Source of the DNA: Clonostachys chloroleuca
Taxonomy: Eukaryota; Ascomycota; Sordariomycetes; Hypocreales; Bionectriaceae
Assembly: GCA_037952775.1 (NCBI GenBank)
Contig: JBANAY010000001.1
Coordinates: 1,860,001-1,924,000 of the forward strand
Reading direction: 5' to 3'
DNA: 64,000 bases
Part shown: positions 12,227 through 23,946 of the stretch, piece after piece
Layout of the letters: each line of letters begins with the position of its first letter
Numbering within the stretch: position 1 is the first letter of the stretch
Notes under the pieces: generated by a model
Told to the model about the DNA's origin: nothing
Databases searched by the model: none
The model's input: the letters and a program-made list of their open reading frames with translations, nothing else
Translations under genes and position numbers: made by a program

Positions 12227-12779
12227 TAGACAGTTTCTAGCGGTGTCTGCCAGATATCTGTTGGGGCGGGTCGCGACGACACATGGTTTAAGGAATTTGG
12301 GTATGACACGCGCACGATGAACTGTTATGGTTACCGTCTCTTTTTTGGAGATTGCCAAACAGGTCATCTCTGGAGGGTGGATGATGAATGGTTTCATGAA
12401 TGTTTCTGGTCCGCATCTTCCTCTAGGCGCTCCTTGGTCAAGCAAAATCAGCAATCTTGGAGTTAAGGGATTTGAATGAACGTCACCGTAGATGGAAAAC
12501 TACATGGTGAATATTATACGAGAATAGAAAGTCAGTTCACGAACATCACAAGAAAGTCTCTCATGAGGGTACTAGAACCATAACCCTCTCCAAGAGTGCA
12601 TGTGGACACGAGAGTTCCCTCAGTAGACTGATGCCCAAACACAATCTTGTATTATTACAGTCCGGATCAATCCTCCAATCGAAAGAGTCGCAATCTATAG
12701 AAATCAAATCCCAAGCCATGCAAAGCAAACAAACACCATCGCAAACCAACCGAAATCATGCACGTCGTTCTAATGCTAA
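12227..12779. other. Convergent 3' region SUMO/PXL1
   Basis: Holds the 3' ends of two convergent genes. No gene or notable repeat is seen. Confidence 0.45.
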
Positions 12780-15401
12780 TTATCGTTTAAGCTCCCTGGC
12801 TCTGCAACCAGTGCAGAGTACCTCCATTCCACCGGGGATCTCCTTTGGGAAGATCTGACCATCGTCAAACCCGCCCTGGCATTCAGCACAGCGGAAGCAG
12901 TGCTCATGCCATTCGCCACCCAAGGCCTGAATGTACTGCCCAATCACAGCAGTACGGCATTTCTTGCACTTGGGGGCACGGCGCTCAGTACGTTTGGTCT
13001 GACACTTGACACACCACGCATAACCATCTTTCTCGATATGTGTCATTCCATGTTCGAAGGGATCACCACACTCGGCGCAGAAGAAATGACCATAGTGCCA
13101 GTGTGCTCCCAGCGCCACGATATGCTCGCCAAGAATAGAAGTCTTGCAATGCTTGCACCTTGGCGCATACAGCTCATGCCAGTCAAGGTGGCAGAAAAAC
13201 CGGAGCCTATCGTCTCCGTCCTCAGCCATGGTCATACCTGGAGTCTCATCCAGGATCTCACCAGCTGCACGACGACGGATCCGATCAACACGCTCCGCCC
13301 GTATGTGGTCCGGCTCAGGACTGATCTCCATTGCCTCTAGCCCCATGCCACAGGTGAAACATCGCAGACATTGTGGGTGAAACCTGTCTGACGATCCAGC
13401 AAGAGCCACAAACCTTCCTTCGATTGGATGGAAACACTCGTGACACTTCGCAGACTGTCGGGCCGCCGCTCCTGGGGCAGGCGACCAGTGGCCACGTCCC
13501 GCCGGAACGGGAGCACGTGGGCGGCGCTGACCATACAACTTGGGGTCGGGGAGGCTCCGTGGAGCTGCCGCCGAGCGACTATCAGGTGTGGAAATCACAG
13601 GGACGTTGGGACGATCTGTCGGCTCGTCAATGGCGATATCAGGGACATTAATCGAAGGCATGGGGCGTGAAGATGACCCATCATGTTCTCCAATGCTGAT
13701 AGAGGGGATCGTCGTAGGGGGCTTAGGGCGTGAAGCCGATCCATCATCTGCACCGATGGTGATGGATGGAATGGTCGTAGGGGGTAACGGGCGTGAAGTT
13801 GATCCGTCATCAGCTCCTATACTGAATGACGGAATGGTCGTAGGGCGCTGCGGACGTGATGGCGACGGGTCGCTTTCTTCCACAGCAATAATAGGGATGT
13901 CCACAACCGGGGGCTGGAACGTGGGCTTGGACTGGAGCCCGCTTCGCGGCGCTGCTTCTGTGTGGCCTGAGTTGGCATCAGTGGACTCGTCGGGAGCTTT
14001 CCAGTGCGCGTCAAAGCTTACAATTGGCCGCCCGGGGTTGTCGCTAACGGCGGTTGGCTCTGGGAGCTTGGGGCTACGGTCCTTTATCTTCATACTTGTG
14101 GCATTGCGAATGTCCTGGTTGCGAACCTCCACGCCATTCTTCCTCTCCACTTGATCGTCCGTCGAAGTTCTGGGCAATTCAGCATTGGTGGTATACTGAG
14201 CATTGCGAGACTGCGTGGGCGGGTTGCGGTAGATCTCAACCCGGTTCAGAGGTTTGACAGGACTCGTATCAGACGCAGGCTGGGAACGGCTCAGCGGATT
14301 GTGTGGTCTGCTAGCCAGTGCATCTGCAGTCGCCGCGCCTGGTCGAGGTGTGCCTGTTTTTGAAGGCGGCTCAGGCTCTTCCCAGATCTGATCGCCCGAG
14401 AAAGGACGCTGGACCTCGCCACTGATGTTTCGCTTCATACTGCTGCGGCGCCGGTGGTCTGGTTTCGAGCTGGAGCTGGCCCCCATTGAACCATATGGTT
14501 TGGATTTCTGACGGGACTGTTCTTTAGGCTGACGGACGTCTACCGAAGCTTGGCCAGCTCGAGAGTAACCCTCGCTTCCAGTGGAGCTATCTGATACTGA
14601 TCGAGAGCCCGAGATTGGCTTTTCAGAATCTTCATGATGTCCCCCAACGCTCGCAGTACGCGCAAACGCATAGCTGTTCTTCTTGAGATGAGATCGATAA
14701 CGGTAGGGAGCATGAGGTTCTGGAGCTGCGCTGGGATGTTGATGTTGCCAAACAAGCTCGGCAGCTTCGTCCAGAGCAGCATTGTATATCCGAGACTCTT
14801 CATCAGGCGACTCTTCGGCACTCTTCACCGAGTTTCTCTTCAAGCTCTTTTTGAGATCCATGTCGTGCATTGCATCACGCAAAGAAGATGCCTCTTCCTT
14901 CTCCATCCATCGTTGGCCCCGCTCGATGTACGTGGCGGTTGGAACAACCTCCGAGGGCTTCAACGGCTGAACGGTCGACTTGGACGAGTAAGAATCTCGG
15001 TTGCGAATGACTGGGGAGGAGTAGCGCGAAGAGATGCTGCCAGCAGCGACACTTGGGCTTTCAGCTCGGGTCTCGGGAGGGACAGATTGGGTTTCCGCAA
15101 GAGAGGATTCAGCAAGGCTCTCGCGTCCAGCACTTGCGCGGCCAGTGCTCATTCGACTGGGAGCTGGACGGGCTCCTGCAGGTTGAGGCCGTGCCCCGCC
15201 TGGGCGTGCCACTCGGTTCGTTCGAAGATCGGCGAGATACTTGGCTTGATGGAATTAGAAAGGTCAGAGGCTTGGAGAGTGGCTGCGATATCTCAAATCA
15301 CAACACATACCAAACTGATCACTTGACATATATGACGGGGACGGAGGCGTCACCTTCCGCGATTTCGGAGGGTCGCTTGGTCTGCCCTTGATGGTTGACA
15401 T
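12780..15401 (-). CDS. PXL1: Paxillin-like LIM-domain protein (Pxl1 type)
   Basis: Two exons on the minus strand, 15311-15401 and 12780-15244, give 851 residues. The 66-bp intron has a GTATGT donor and a CAAG acceptor preceded by CTGAC; the junction reads SSDQFAKYLADLRTNR, a conserved start for this family. Residues 30 to about 620 are Ser/Pro/Arg-rich and probably disordered, with a 21-residue tandem repeat. The C-terminal 225 residues carry three LIM zinc-finger domains: LIM1 starts KCHECFHPIEGRFVALAGSS and has an inserted acidic loop of about 40 residues before FFCHLDWHE; LIM2 starts CKHCKTSILGEHIVALG; LIM3 starts CKKCRTAVIGQYIQALGG and ends close to the C-terminus. In yeasts, Pxl1 binds Rho GTPases and actomyosin ring components at sites of polarised growth and at the septum. 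The family call is firm; the exact orthology is inferred from domain order. Confidence 0.85.
13640..13850 (-). repeat. 63-bp in-frame tandem repeat in PXL1
   Basis: Three clear copies and a partial fourth of a 63-bp unit encode 21-residue repeats beginning TTIPSxxIG(A/E)(D/H)DG and followed by SRPxPP. The spacing of the shared ATGGTCGTAG-like segment is exactly 63 bases (13708, 13771, 13834 on the + strand). A fading copy, INVPDIAIDE, follows. Confidence 0.8.
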
Positions 15402-16238
15402 GGTTCCCACAGAAAAGAGTACGATATGCACAGCCAGGCAAAAGGGAAAATGGAATAAGAATAATTACACTGTACACATGAACCAAAGGGGGAGAGAGAT
15501 GTCTTTTTATAAGTATGGAAGCAAATTGATGAACAGGAAGCAGCAAGTGGATGGACAACAACTGGGTGGTGGCGATGGGAGCGGTTTTGTAAACGGGCAG
15601 CAGCTCCCAATGCGGGAGTTGGCCTGGCAACCCACATTTGAGTGCATGCATCAACCCGCCGTAGCGGTACTTGGCTGCCGCTTGCAACGCTCCTGGTCCA
15701 GCGACTCGATGCTTCTTTAGCAGGTAGCAGTACCCGTGTCAGGCTGCTAGAGCCCCCGACTTCCCTGCTCTAGGGCAGGCATCTCCTCATGCCAGTCAGG
15801 CTAGCAGGCACACTTTCCCTGTATTTCCAGCTCCAACCCCTACCGCCTAATTTGATCGTTCACCATTTCACGTCATACCCTGGAGTCGGGCAACAAACAA
15901 CATTACTACCTCGCCTATCGGCGTGAAGGGATTCAGCAGTCTCGTGTTGATTATTGATTCTCTAGCGCGTACCTGTATTAATACATGAAAATGGTGATAT
16001 AGACACACAGCCTTGGCAAAAGGTCAAGGCTGGGAAAAGATGAGAAAGAATACACTGGTCACATCCTTGACCCAATCCCTGCATCTCATACATAGACTTT
16101 ATCTGGGCAGAGTAGTGTGTACAGCTCATCGTGCGTGCTCATAGACCGCTTTGACAAGACCAAGCCATGGAGTCATAGTCCGCGCGTGGCTATTCCTGAT
16201 TTGTGAATCTTCGCATATACATCTCAGGGCGGCTTATT
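15402..16238. other. Intergenic region PXL1/COX19
   Basis: Upstream region of PXL1 and 3' region of COX19 (both minus strand). No gene, RNA or clear repeat is seen. Confidence 0.45.
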
Positions 16239-16801
16239 TCAGCTGGAGCCAGTTCGACTATTGCCGGCCTGATCGGCTTTTGCCAACTCGCCAGAGGGCT
16301 TCTGTTGGCTGCCATTGGCCTCGGGCGCATCCTGGAAGCCCAAATTTTTGAATTCGTCCTTTGCCATCAAGTTTCTAAGCCCTGCGTTAGCAAAGCGTCG
16401 TTACATGTATTCCGCAGTGAAAGCCCTAGGCAATTGGCTCATTCTCTACCTACCGATCCATTCTGCACGAAAGATATGACTTGGCCAGGCCACGGCATTC
16501 ATCCTCGTTCACACCTCGCACTTTTTTGATACAGGCCAAGTAGTCTTTCATGATATCACGACATTCACCTGAATTGTGTTACATGTCAGCTCATTTGCCT
16601 GAGAAAACATCAAATTGCGTATATGAAAGGCGTACCATCATGGTCGAGAGGGAAACTTCCTCGTTGCGGTCTAAGGCGATCAGCCGGATGTTAGCTGATG
16701 TGACCACTGAGAGCGTCAATATCTAGGCACGTCATCTCTACATGCACTTACGGCGTGGGCTTTGTTGGCGGACGCAGTCCGGGAGAACCGAAAGAGCTCA
16801 T
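16239..16801 (-). CDS. COX19: Cytochrome c oxidase assembly factor COX19
   Basis: Four exons on the minus strand: 16752-16801, 16636-16670, 16454-16568 and 16239-16374, giving 111 residues. All three introns have GT..AG ends (GTAAGT, GTACGC, GTAGGT donors) and the frame closes at each junction. The protein starts MSSFGSPGLRPPTKPTPPQR, then has SFPLDHDGEC and the twin CX9C motif: Cys31-Cys41 (CRDIMKDYLAC) and Cys53-Cys63 (CRGLAKSYLSC), followed by NLMAKDEFKNLGF. These are hallmarks of COX19, a small protein of the mitochondrial intermembrane space that is folded by the Mia40/Erv1 disulfide relay and works with Cox11 in supplying copper to cytochrome c oxidase subunit 1. The C-terminal 30 residues are polar and variable. 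Because the exons are tiny, the gene is easily missed by simple open-frame searches. Confidence 0.93.
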
Positions 16802-17960
16802 GACCACATGCAAAACACAACCCGATTGATGTGCAATGATTCGTCGGATTTGGCTTTGGGATCCGGGTGCGTTTCAGGCTCTTGCTGAAGATATGGCCAT
16901 TTCTGTAGTAGGTGAGCAGCAGTGGCCTGCTCTGATAGAGCGGTAAGCCCCGACAGCTTGCATATTTCTATCCCGCCTTTCTGGGCTACCTGGCAGCCAG
17001 GGCCCCGGCAGTTGAGCAACACCATTTGGGGCCTGGCTTTGGAAAAGATGCCTTTTCTGGGATTTTTTCTCCCATGCATGCCGCCTCTCTGTCCGGTCAA
17101 TGATGCTCTTCTCGTTTTGGCACGGTGAGTTGATCTACCTACCTATCTAAGGTAGGATTGTATGATACCACATCTGATGCCCCGTCCGTGCAAAGCAACC
17201 AACTTCCATACGATAAACATCAAAGATATCTATGGCTTGGCATTTGTTCGAAAATTAGTCTACTGGCCAAACGGATATTCTACGTCTCAAGAAAGCTATG
17301 CCCTAAGCTTGACAACGAGGCTCTCCTGGTCCTCTGCTTCATGTCACCGTATTCAGATGGCATGGAATTAATGCTACCCAGCCCGAGCCTCAGGCCGCAA
17401 CAGACCGTAAATTAGGCACGATCCTATCAACACCTTAGCATTTATGCGCCTGAACACTTCATCAATTTGTGCCGGGGTTTATTCGTTTCACCCGGTCTCC
17501 CCCCTGGTGGCATGAGAAGAGCAATCTTCCATGGTGAGAGAGAAGGCATTGACGGTGGCCGTTAGCAGCAAATGGTCAGCAACCGTCCTGACCCCAACCC
17601 CAATTGGGACGGACCCACAGGAATACGGTGCTTTCCCTCCTGTCCGTCCTGGCCCCGAAGTCCATGACGCTCGGGTTGGTGCTGGAACGGCCACTGCAGC
17701 TGCCACCGCTAGTGCTGTACAGGCCTGTTTGCCGGATGTACTCCCGTACACACGTGAACCACCCGATCCATAGAAAAAGATCACTTCAAGATACCAGCCG
17801 CCTCATACATCATTCCCATTGCCATCGCCTGCCTCCTCATTGCTAGCTGGCGACGCGCTGCACAACCTCGATAGACGCCGTCGTCTTTTCCGGCCCTTCC
17901 TGGTGACTTGCTTGTCGTGTTCCTGCTCTTTGAGGCGTCCTCGGGTTTTCATCCACCACC
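16802..17960. other. Divergent intergenic region COX19/DNM1
   Basis: About 1.2 kb between two divergent starts, both of genes acting in or on mitochondria. A run of TACCTACCTA/TAAGGTAGG lies at 17135-17155. No gene is seen. Confidence 0.45.
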
Positions 17961-20566
17961 ATGGCAGCTCTCGGTGAGGATCTGCTCATCACCGTCAACA
18001 AGTTGCAAGACTTGGTCTTCAACACCATTGGCAATGACTCCCTCGATCTCCCCCAGATTGTATGTGGCCATCCGGCTATCCTCAAGCTCTCATCCCTGCA
18101 CACCGTATTCATTTTCCTATTCTTCCTTGCTAACAGTTTTCGCCCGTATTCTAGGTCGTCGTTGGCTCCCAATCTGCTGGCAAATCTTCCGTCCTAGAAA
18201 ACATCGTCGGCCGAGACTTCTTACCACGAGGCAGCGGTATCTGCACACGACGTCCATTGATTCTACAACTTGTCAATGTTCATGACGATGAGAATGCGCC
18301 CGATCCCTTGGCCGATCCTTACCACTCACCCGGCGCAGCCCGCCGTTCTGAATGGGCCGAGTTTCACCATATTCCCAACAGGAGGTTCACCGATTTCTCC
18401 GACGTCAAGCGTGAAATCGAGAACGAGACATCCAGGGTCGCTGGTAACAACAAGGGTATCAACCGCCAGCCTATAAACCTCAAGATTTACTCGCCACATG
18501 TCCTAAACTTGACCCTCGTCGATCTGCCTGGTTTGACCAAGGTTTGCGCCGTCCTGTTGAATGCTACAGGGAGATCGAGATCTTGCTGACCTGACTTTGT
18601 ACAATAGGTCCCCATTGGTGATCAACCCAGCGATATCGAGAAGCAGACACGCAACCTGATTTCCGAATACATCGCCAAGCCGAACAGTATTATCCTCGCC
18701 GTCTCCCCAGCCAATGTCGATCTCGTCAACTCCGAAGCTCTCAAACTTGCCCGCCACGTCGATGCCCTCGGTAGACGCACAATTGGTGTTTTGACCAAGG
18801 TTGATCTTATGGACCATGGTACCAATGCACTGGATATTCTCTCTGGCCGCGTTTACCCCCTCAAGCTTGGCTTCATTGGTGTTGTGAACCGCTCCCAGCA
18901 GGATATTCAGGGCAACAAGCCCATGACTGAGGCTCTCAAGGCTGAAGCCGAGTTCTTCAAGCACCACCCTGCCTACCGAAACATTGCCAATAGATGCGGC
19001 ACCCATTATTTAGCCAAGACTCTTAATTCGACGCTCATGACCCATATTCGAGAACGACTTCCAGATATCAAAGCTCGCCTCAATACTCTCATGGGCCAGA
19101 CTCAGCAAGAGCTCGCCAGCTACGGTGATATGCATTTCAGCGGCAAGGAGCACCGCGGGTCTCTAATACTTCAGCTCATGACTCGTTTCGCAACTTCTTT
19201 CATATCGTCTATCGATGGTACCTCGTCGGAGATATCGACAAAGGAGCTTTGTGGTGGTGCTCGTATTTATTACATCTTCAACTCCGTCTTTGGAAGCTCT
19301 CTTGAGTCGGTTGATCCCACATCCAACCTCTCCGCACTTGATATTAGGACTGCAATCCGTAACTCCACTGGACCTCGCCCCAGTCTCTTTGTCCCCGAAA
19401 TGGCTTTCGATCTCCTCGTGAAGCCCCAGATCAAACTCCTTGAGATTCCTAGCCAGCGCTGCGTTGAGCTAGTTTACGAGGAGCTGATCAAGATCTGCCA
19501 CACGTGCGGATCTACAGAGCTCTCCCGCTTCCCCCGTCTGCAGGCTAAGCTTATCGAGACTGTATCAGATCTTCTGCGGGAGAGATTGGGACCCACGTCT
19601 CAATACGTTGAATCCCTTATATCCATTCAGCGTGCATATATTAACACCAACCACCCTAACTTCCTCGGTGCAGCAGCTGCCATGAGTAATGTAGTGAGCG
19701 CCAAGCAAGAGAAAGAGCGCAAGAGATTAATTCAAGAAGAGCGGGAGCGCCGAGAGAAGCGGAGATTGAAGGAAATCGGAGCAAACGGCACAGACGGCGT
19801 GGAAGACGAGGAGGAGAACGCGGGTTCAGAGAAGCCCGTGGGCAATTCTCGCAAATCCATCTCCCTGTCGAAGCCACCCCGAAGCCTCTCGCCACCCGTG
19901 CTTGCGAACGGCGCGACTAGGCTGAGTGCCGCGCTGAGGGATGCCGATGCCCGTTCCGCATCACCCTCCAGATTCCACCAGCAGGGCCTCGGAAATGCTC
20001 GAGATTCATTCCTGAACTATTTCTTTGGTAAAGATGGCATTCAAGCGACTGCTGCCTCGACACCCCTCCCACATCGACAGATCGCACATGTGGAACCCAT
20101 GTCCATCCGGAGAGAAAGAGAAGAGAACAACATCCCATCCAGCCCGAAATTAGGAGATGATGATGTCCCCGCCAAGGGGCTTGCTGCTCACTTCGTCAGT
20201 TCCCATTTGCTTCCACCTCCCTTCTCTTTATTACAACGACTAACATGACTGCAGGGCGAATCTAACGAACCTGCGATGACTGACCGTGAGGCAATGGAGA
20301 CAGAGCTGATCCGTGCTCTCATCTCCTCATATTTCAACATTGTCCGCGAGTCCATCGCCGACCAGGTTCCAAAGGCTGTCATGCATCTCCTGGTCAACCA
20401 CTGCAAGGATGTCGTGCAAAACAGACTCGTCACAGAGCTCTACAAGGAGACCCTCTTCGAGGAGCTCCTGTACGAGGACGACGCCGTGAAGAAGGAGCGC
20501 GAGAAGTGCGAAAAACTGCTTTCGACGTACAGAGAGGCCGCCAAGATCATTGGCGACGTCGTATAG
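17961..20566 (+). CDS. DNM1: Dynamin-related GTPase DNM1 (mitochondrial and peroxisomal fission)
   Basis: Four exons, 17961-18059, 18155-18541, 18608-20194 and 20255-20566, give 794 residues; all introns have good GT..AG signals (donors GTATGT, GTTTGC, GTCAGT). GTPase motifs are intact: P-loop GSQSAGKS at 37-44, a G2 threonine in [14 protein letters not shown] at 156-159 and TKVD at 225-228. The stalk follows, then a Lys/Glu/Arg-rich variable insert ([20 protein letters not shown]), the motif [11 protein letters not shown], and a C-terminal GTPase effector domain ([20 protein letters not shown]). The lack of a PH or Pro-rich domain and the presence of NYFFGKDG favour DNM1/DRP1 over VPS1. In the family, DNM1 assembles into helices on mitochondria via Fis1 and adaptors and constricts them. 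A diverged copy of part of the variable insert is seen at 59585-59697. Confidence 0.93.
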
Positions 20567-21221
20567 AACTCTCTCTCTCTCGATATAACAGCCACCACCG
20601 CAAAAGAGCACCCCACCCTATGGGACTCACCATTTAGAAAAAAGGGCGGGGCTGCGGAAGCAAACGAATTTCCTCATTGTATTGAAACCGGGTTGGAAGG
20701 GCGTCATGGGGGAGATGGGGGAGTATGAGAACCGGAGGTAGATTTGTGACGGGCGCCTCGGGGATTTTGTTTCTGCTCTTGTGACGTCTGATGTTTTGTC
20801 AGACTTGTACAATCATGTAGGCTGGTATGGATCCGTCATGCGATCCAAGCGATCCTCACTATTATGGGAGGGAAGGGGGGCATTGTAAAAAACCACAGAG
20901 TCCCCCTCTTGCCTGTACACCACTCGACTTGCCCTCCACGTCACTCCGAATGTACGCATTTTGTTTCTACTGTTATTCTTGGAAATATAGAGAATAATGA
21001 TACAAATATTGGAACTTTGACAATTCATCGTATACAATCGCCCAGCTACATAACCCATCCAGTATGGTTATCCATATTGCACATTGGTTTAATGTATTTT
21101 AATTAGTTGAGATTTTCAGCCTCTTACATACAACATCTTGTCTCACATTGTCTTTTTTCCAAACCCAAATGTTTCACCTCATTCCAGTGTGGGCTGATCC
21201 TAACTATACATTATTGCACGT
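20567..21221. other. Convergent 3' region DNM1/Zn2Cys6 factor
   Basis: 3' regions of two convergent genes. A short CT dinucleotide run (20570-20581) follows the DNM1 stop. The stretch 20990-21120 is A/T-rich. No gene is seen. Confidence 0.45.
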
Positions 21222-23946
21222 TTATTGAGGAGGATTCATCGACTGCTGTTCCGGCGATGAATCGCTAGTACCGGTCCCGTATATCTGAAAGGTCGTATCA
21301 ACCCCCCAGTTTGCCGTCTGTGCATAGTTCTCAAACGCCCCCTGCAGTCATCAGTTAGTTACAAGGCTTCATGTTGTTGTATTGAGAAGAGTGATATCAA
21401 GAAGACTTACCCAGTCGAAATCGCCAGTCAACTCAGGCGCCATGCTGCCGCTCCCATTAGGAAACATAGACAGAGGGGAGCCAGGTCCAAGAGCCGCGGT
21501 TCCCGTGTTGAGGTTCATTACAGCTGAGGGCGATAGTCCCCAGTCCATATTGAACAGGTTGGCGCTTTCGTCGAAAGGCTTCACACCCATTCCCGAATCA
21601 GCTATCCCTGCCCCTGCTATGGGGGATGCGAACGCTTGAGAAAGACTGGCCATAGATGGGTCGCCTCCAAACGGACTAGCTGAGGGAACACTGGGTTGAG
21701 AATCGGTAGGACCCCGGTTGCCGCTTTCCGATGGACGATTAATTTTTTGGAGCATGATTTCGACAATTTTAGTTGCCTTGTAGGCCTCCATGGAGGTTTC
21801 CGCAAGGCATTTCCATATGCTTGCAGCCTCTTCCAAAGCCGAGATCATTCGTTGTCTCTGTTCTGCAGTCCAGAGAAAATTGCCCTCGGTCTCGGCTGCT
21901 CTGTTTTGCGAAGCCATGTTGTCATAGTGCAGGTCGAGGATGATCAACATGGCGGGGAGGATGAAATCTTTGGTTGCAATGGACTTGATGTACCACCCAA
22001 CGGACCGCAGCCGCCCGTTGGGTTGGGACTCACGATTGAGGGTCGCCAGATGATCTAATGCTCGTAGCGAAGCCTCGATCGCGCATCTCCTAGAGTGTGC
22101 ATATCTTGTGTTTTGCCTTGCGCGTGGGAGATACTTTCGATGAAGTAGACAAAAGATCTTTTGGGACAGAATTTCCACGTTGAACCTGGCAATAATCAAT
22201 GTAACGGGATCGTGCGTATCCTCGAGTGACTTTAATCTCAGGTGTGGCGGGAGATCTTGCATTATCTGCCTCAACTTGGCGTCAAACCGGAGAATCTCAT
22301 CGTATGATACATGTTTGCCGATTCCATTCGTTGCTTGGAGAATGTTGCCAAGTTCATTGCACAACCTGGCTTTGGCTATCATGTATGACACTGGTGTTGG
22401 TTGCGTCGCCGGCCTTGATGCAGGAAGCTCCTTTGTGTCCAGATGAAAGTCCTCATCAAACAGGTTGTTGGGCAGTTGCGTGTCGCAGTCGTGTTCATAG
22501 ATCATGCTCGGTAACGATACTTGATGTGAGAAGATCACATCAGACATCCTCACCAATGCCCATGTTCTTCGCCTCATCTCCTGTAAGGGGCTATGTTAGC
22601 ACTCTCTGTCCGATACCACAACTAATGGTGTTGTGAGAGATTGGTGGCACTTACGGCTTGGAATGGCGTAATGGACGGAAACCATTTCGCGTCCCGGTGG
22701 TAGCCCATGCGGTAGGCCAGCCTCGTGATGAGGGATACGATCATCCACAACCCAAGATCTGCATCCCAGCGCGACGAATACTCTCCGAATGCGTAAAGAA
22801 TCATCGTTTCGATGGTATGGTCAACGGGCTTGGTGTAATCTGCCTTGATGAGGCATTGAACAGTTCGCATGCGAAAGTCGGAAGCCATTTCCAGGGTTCG
22901 TCCTTTCCACTCCGGAGGCTCATCGCCCACTTTGTGATAACTGAGCATAGCGAGCGTGAGGACGGAGTACAGCAAGCCCAACCACATGATGGATGTCTTT
23001 GATGGATCCTGCCAGTATGCACGAAGCTGTTGCTGGAATGTCGGACCATGGATTATGTTAACAGCGTTATCCATGGAATTGAAGTAGCGACTACATAGCG
23101 TCAGAACGCTCGACTTGGGAGGCAGCTCGGCCCTCAGTTCGACCTCGGAGGCTTGTGGAGCGCCAAGCAGGAGGGTAGGGCCTTCGCGAGCGGCCATGGG
23201 CTTGGAATTCCGTACACGTTCGTAGCCTGTCTCGAGTTCCTTTTTGTGACTGGCGAAGTAGTTCTTGACCTCTGCAATGTCGGAAAGAAGGGTATGCCAA
23301 TGTTCTTGGCCAATGTACATGGATTTCCCATTGTCCATGTCGACCTTCAAAACTCCTAGTGATGTAGCCAGGCCTTCATCGACATCGCTGTCCTCATCAA
23401 TCAGGGCGGGGTCCTCCTCTCGAGCGTTTCTGGCAGACGATGTACCATCCGTCTGAGATTGAGAGCCAGACCGTTCAACATCCATCGCGGTAGCCGCCGC
23501 GCCATCCGTATTACCTCCATTGTGCATTAATGAGAGAACCAAACCTTCAAGTCGATTGATTCTGTTTTGCATGTCATCGGGGCTCGCCGCTCCTTGATCC
23601 GAGTTTTTCTTGCGGCTTACGGGCGTGGCGTATGAGCAAGACGCAGCTCCTGCGCCCTCGCGCTTCACACAATTGCTGCATGGGTGGCTCCGGTCGCATT
23701 TTCTGGCTGTGGGTTAGTCAATTTTATCTACCTGTTTGTTTGGTATGGCATTGCTTACAATCTACATTGAGGAAGAGAAGATTAGCAATGGGGAAATTTA
23801 CACAATCGTGGGGCCAGCACATACTTTCTGGTCCTACAAGGGTAACAGCTCAGAGGAATTCTGTTTCTCTTGCGCACAACCCGGTACTGCTCTTCGGGTG
23901 AGCGGCCACCCGTAGAAGAATTTGTCGACGGCGGAGTAGGAGTCAT
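21222..23946 (-). CDS. Zn2Cys6 fungal transcription factor
   Basis: Five exons on the minus strand: 23825-23946, a 3-nt microexon 23759-23761, 22655-23702, 21411-22580 and 21222-21341, giving 820 residues. The zinc cluster is residues 34-64: Cys34, 37, 44, 50, 53 and 64, in a C-x2-C-x6-C-x5-C-x2-C-x10-C pattern that includes CRTRKLKCDR. The Lys-Leu inside that motif is spelled across the microexon. A linker (MQNRINRLEGLVLSL) probably forms a dimerising coil. The middle region carries the fungal-specific transcription factor domain (about residues 225 to 500), including RLAYRMGYHRDAKWFPSITP and RRRTWALVRMSDVIFSHQ. The C-terminus is Ser/Gly/Pro-rich and likely an activation region. Such proteins bind CGG half-sites in the nucleus. 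The target pathway cannot be told; no biosynthetic cluster is adjacent. A 2.5-kb upstream region suggests complex regulation. Confidence 0.88.
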
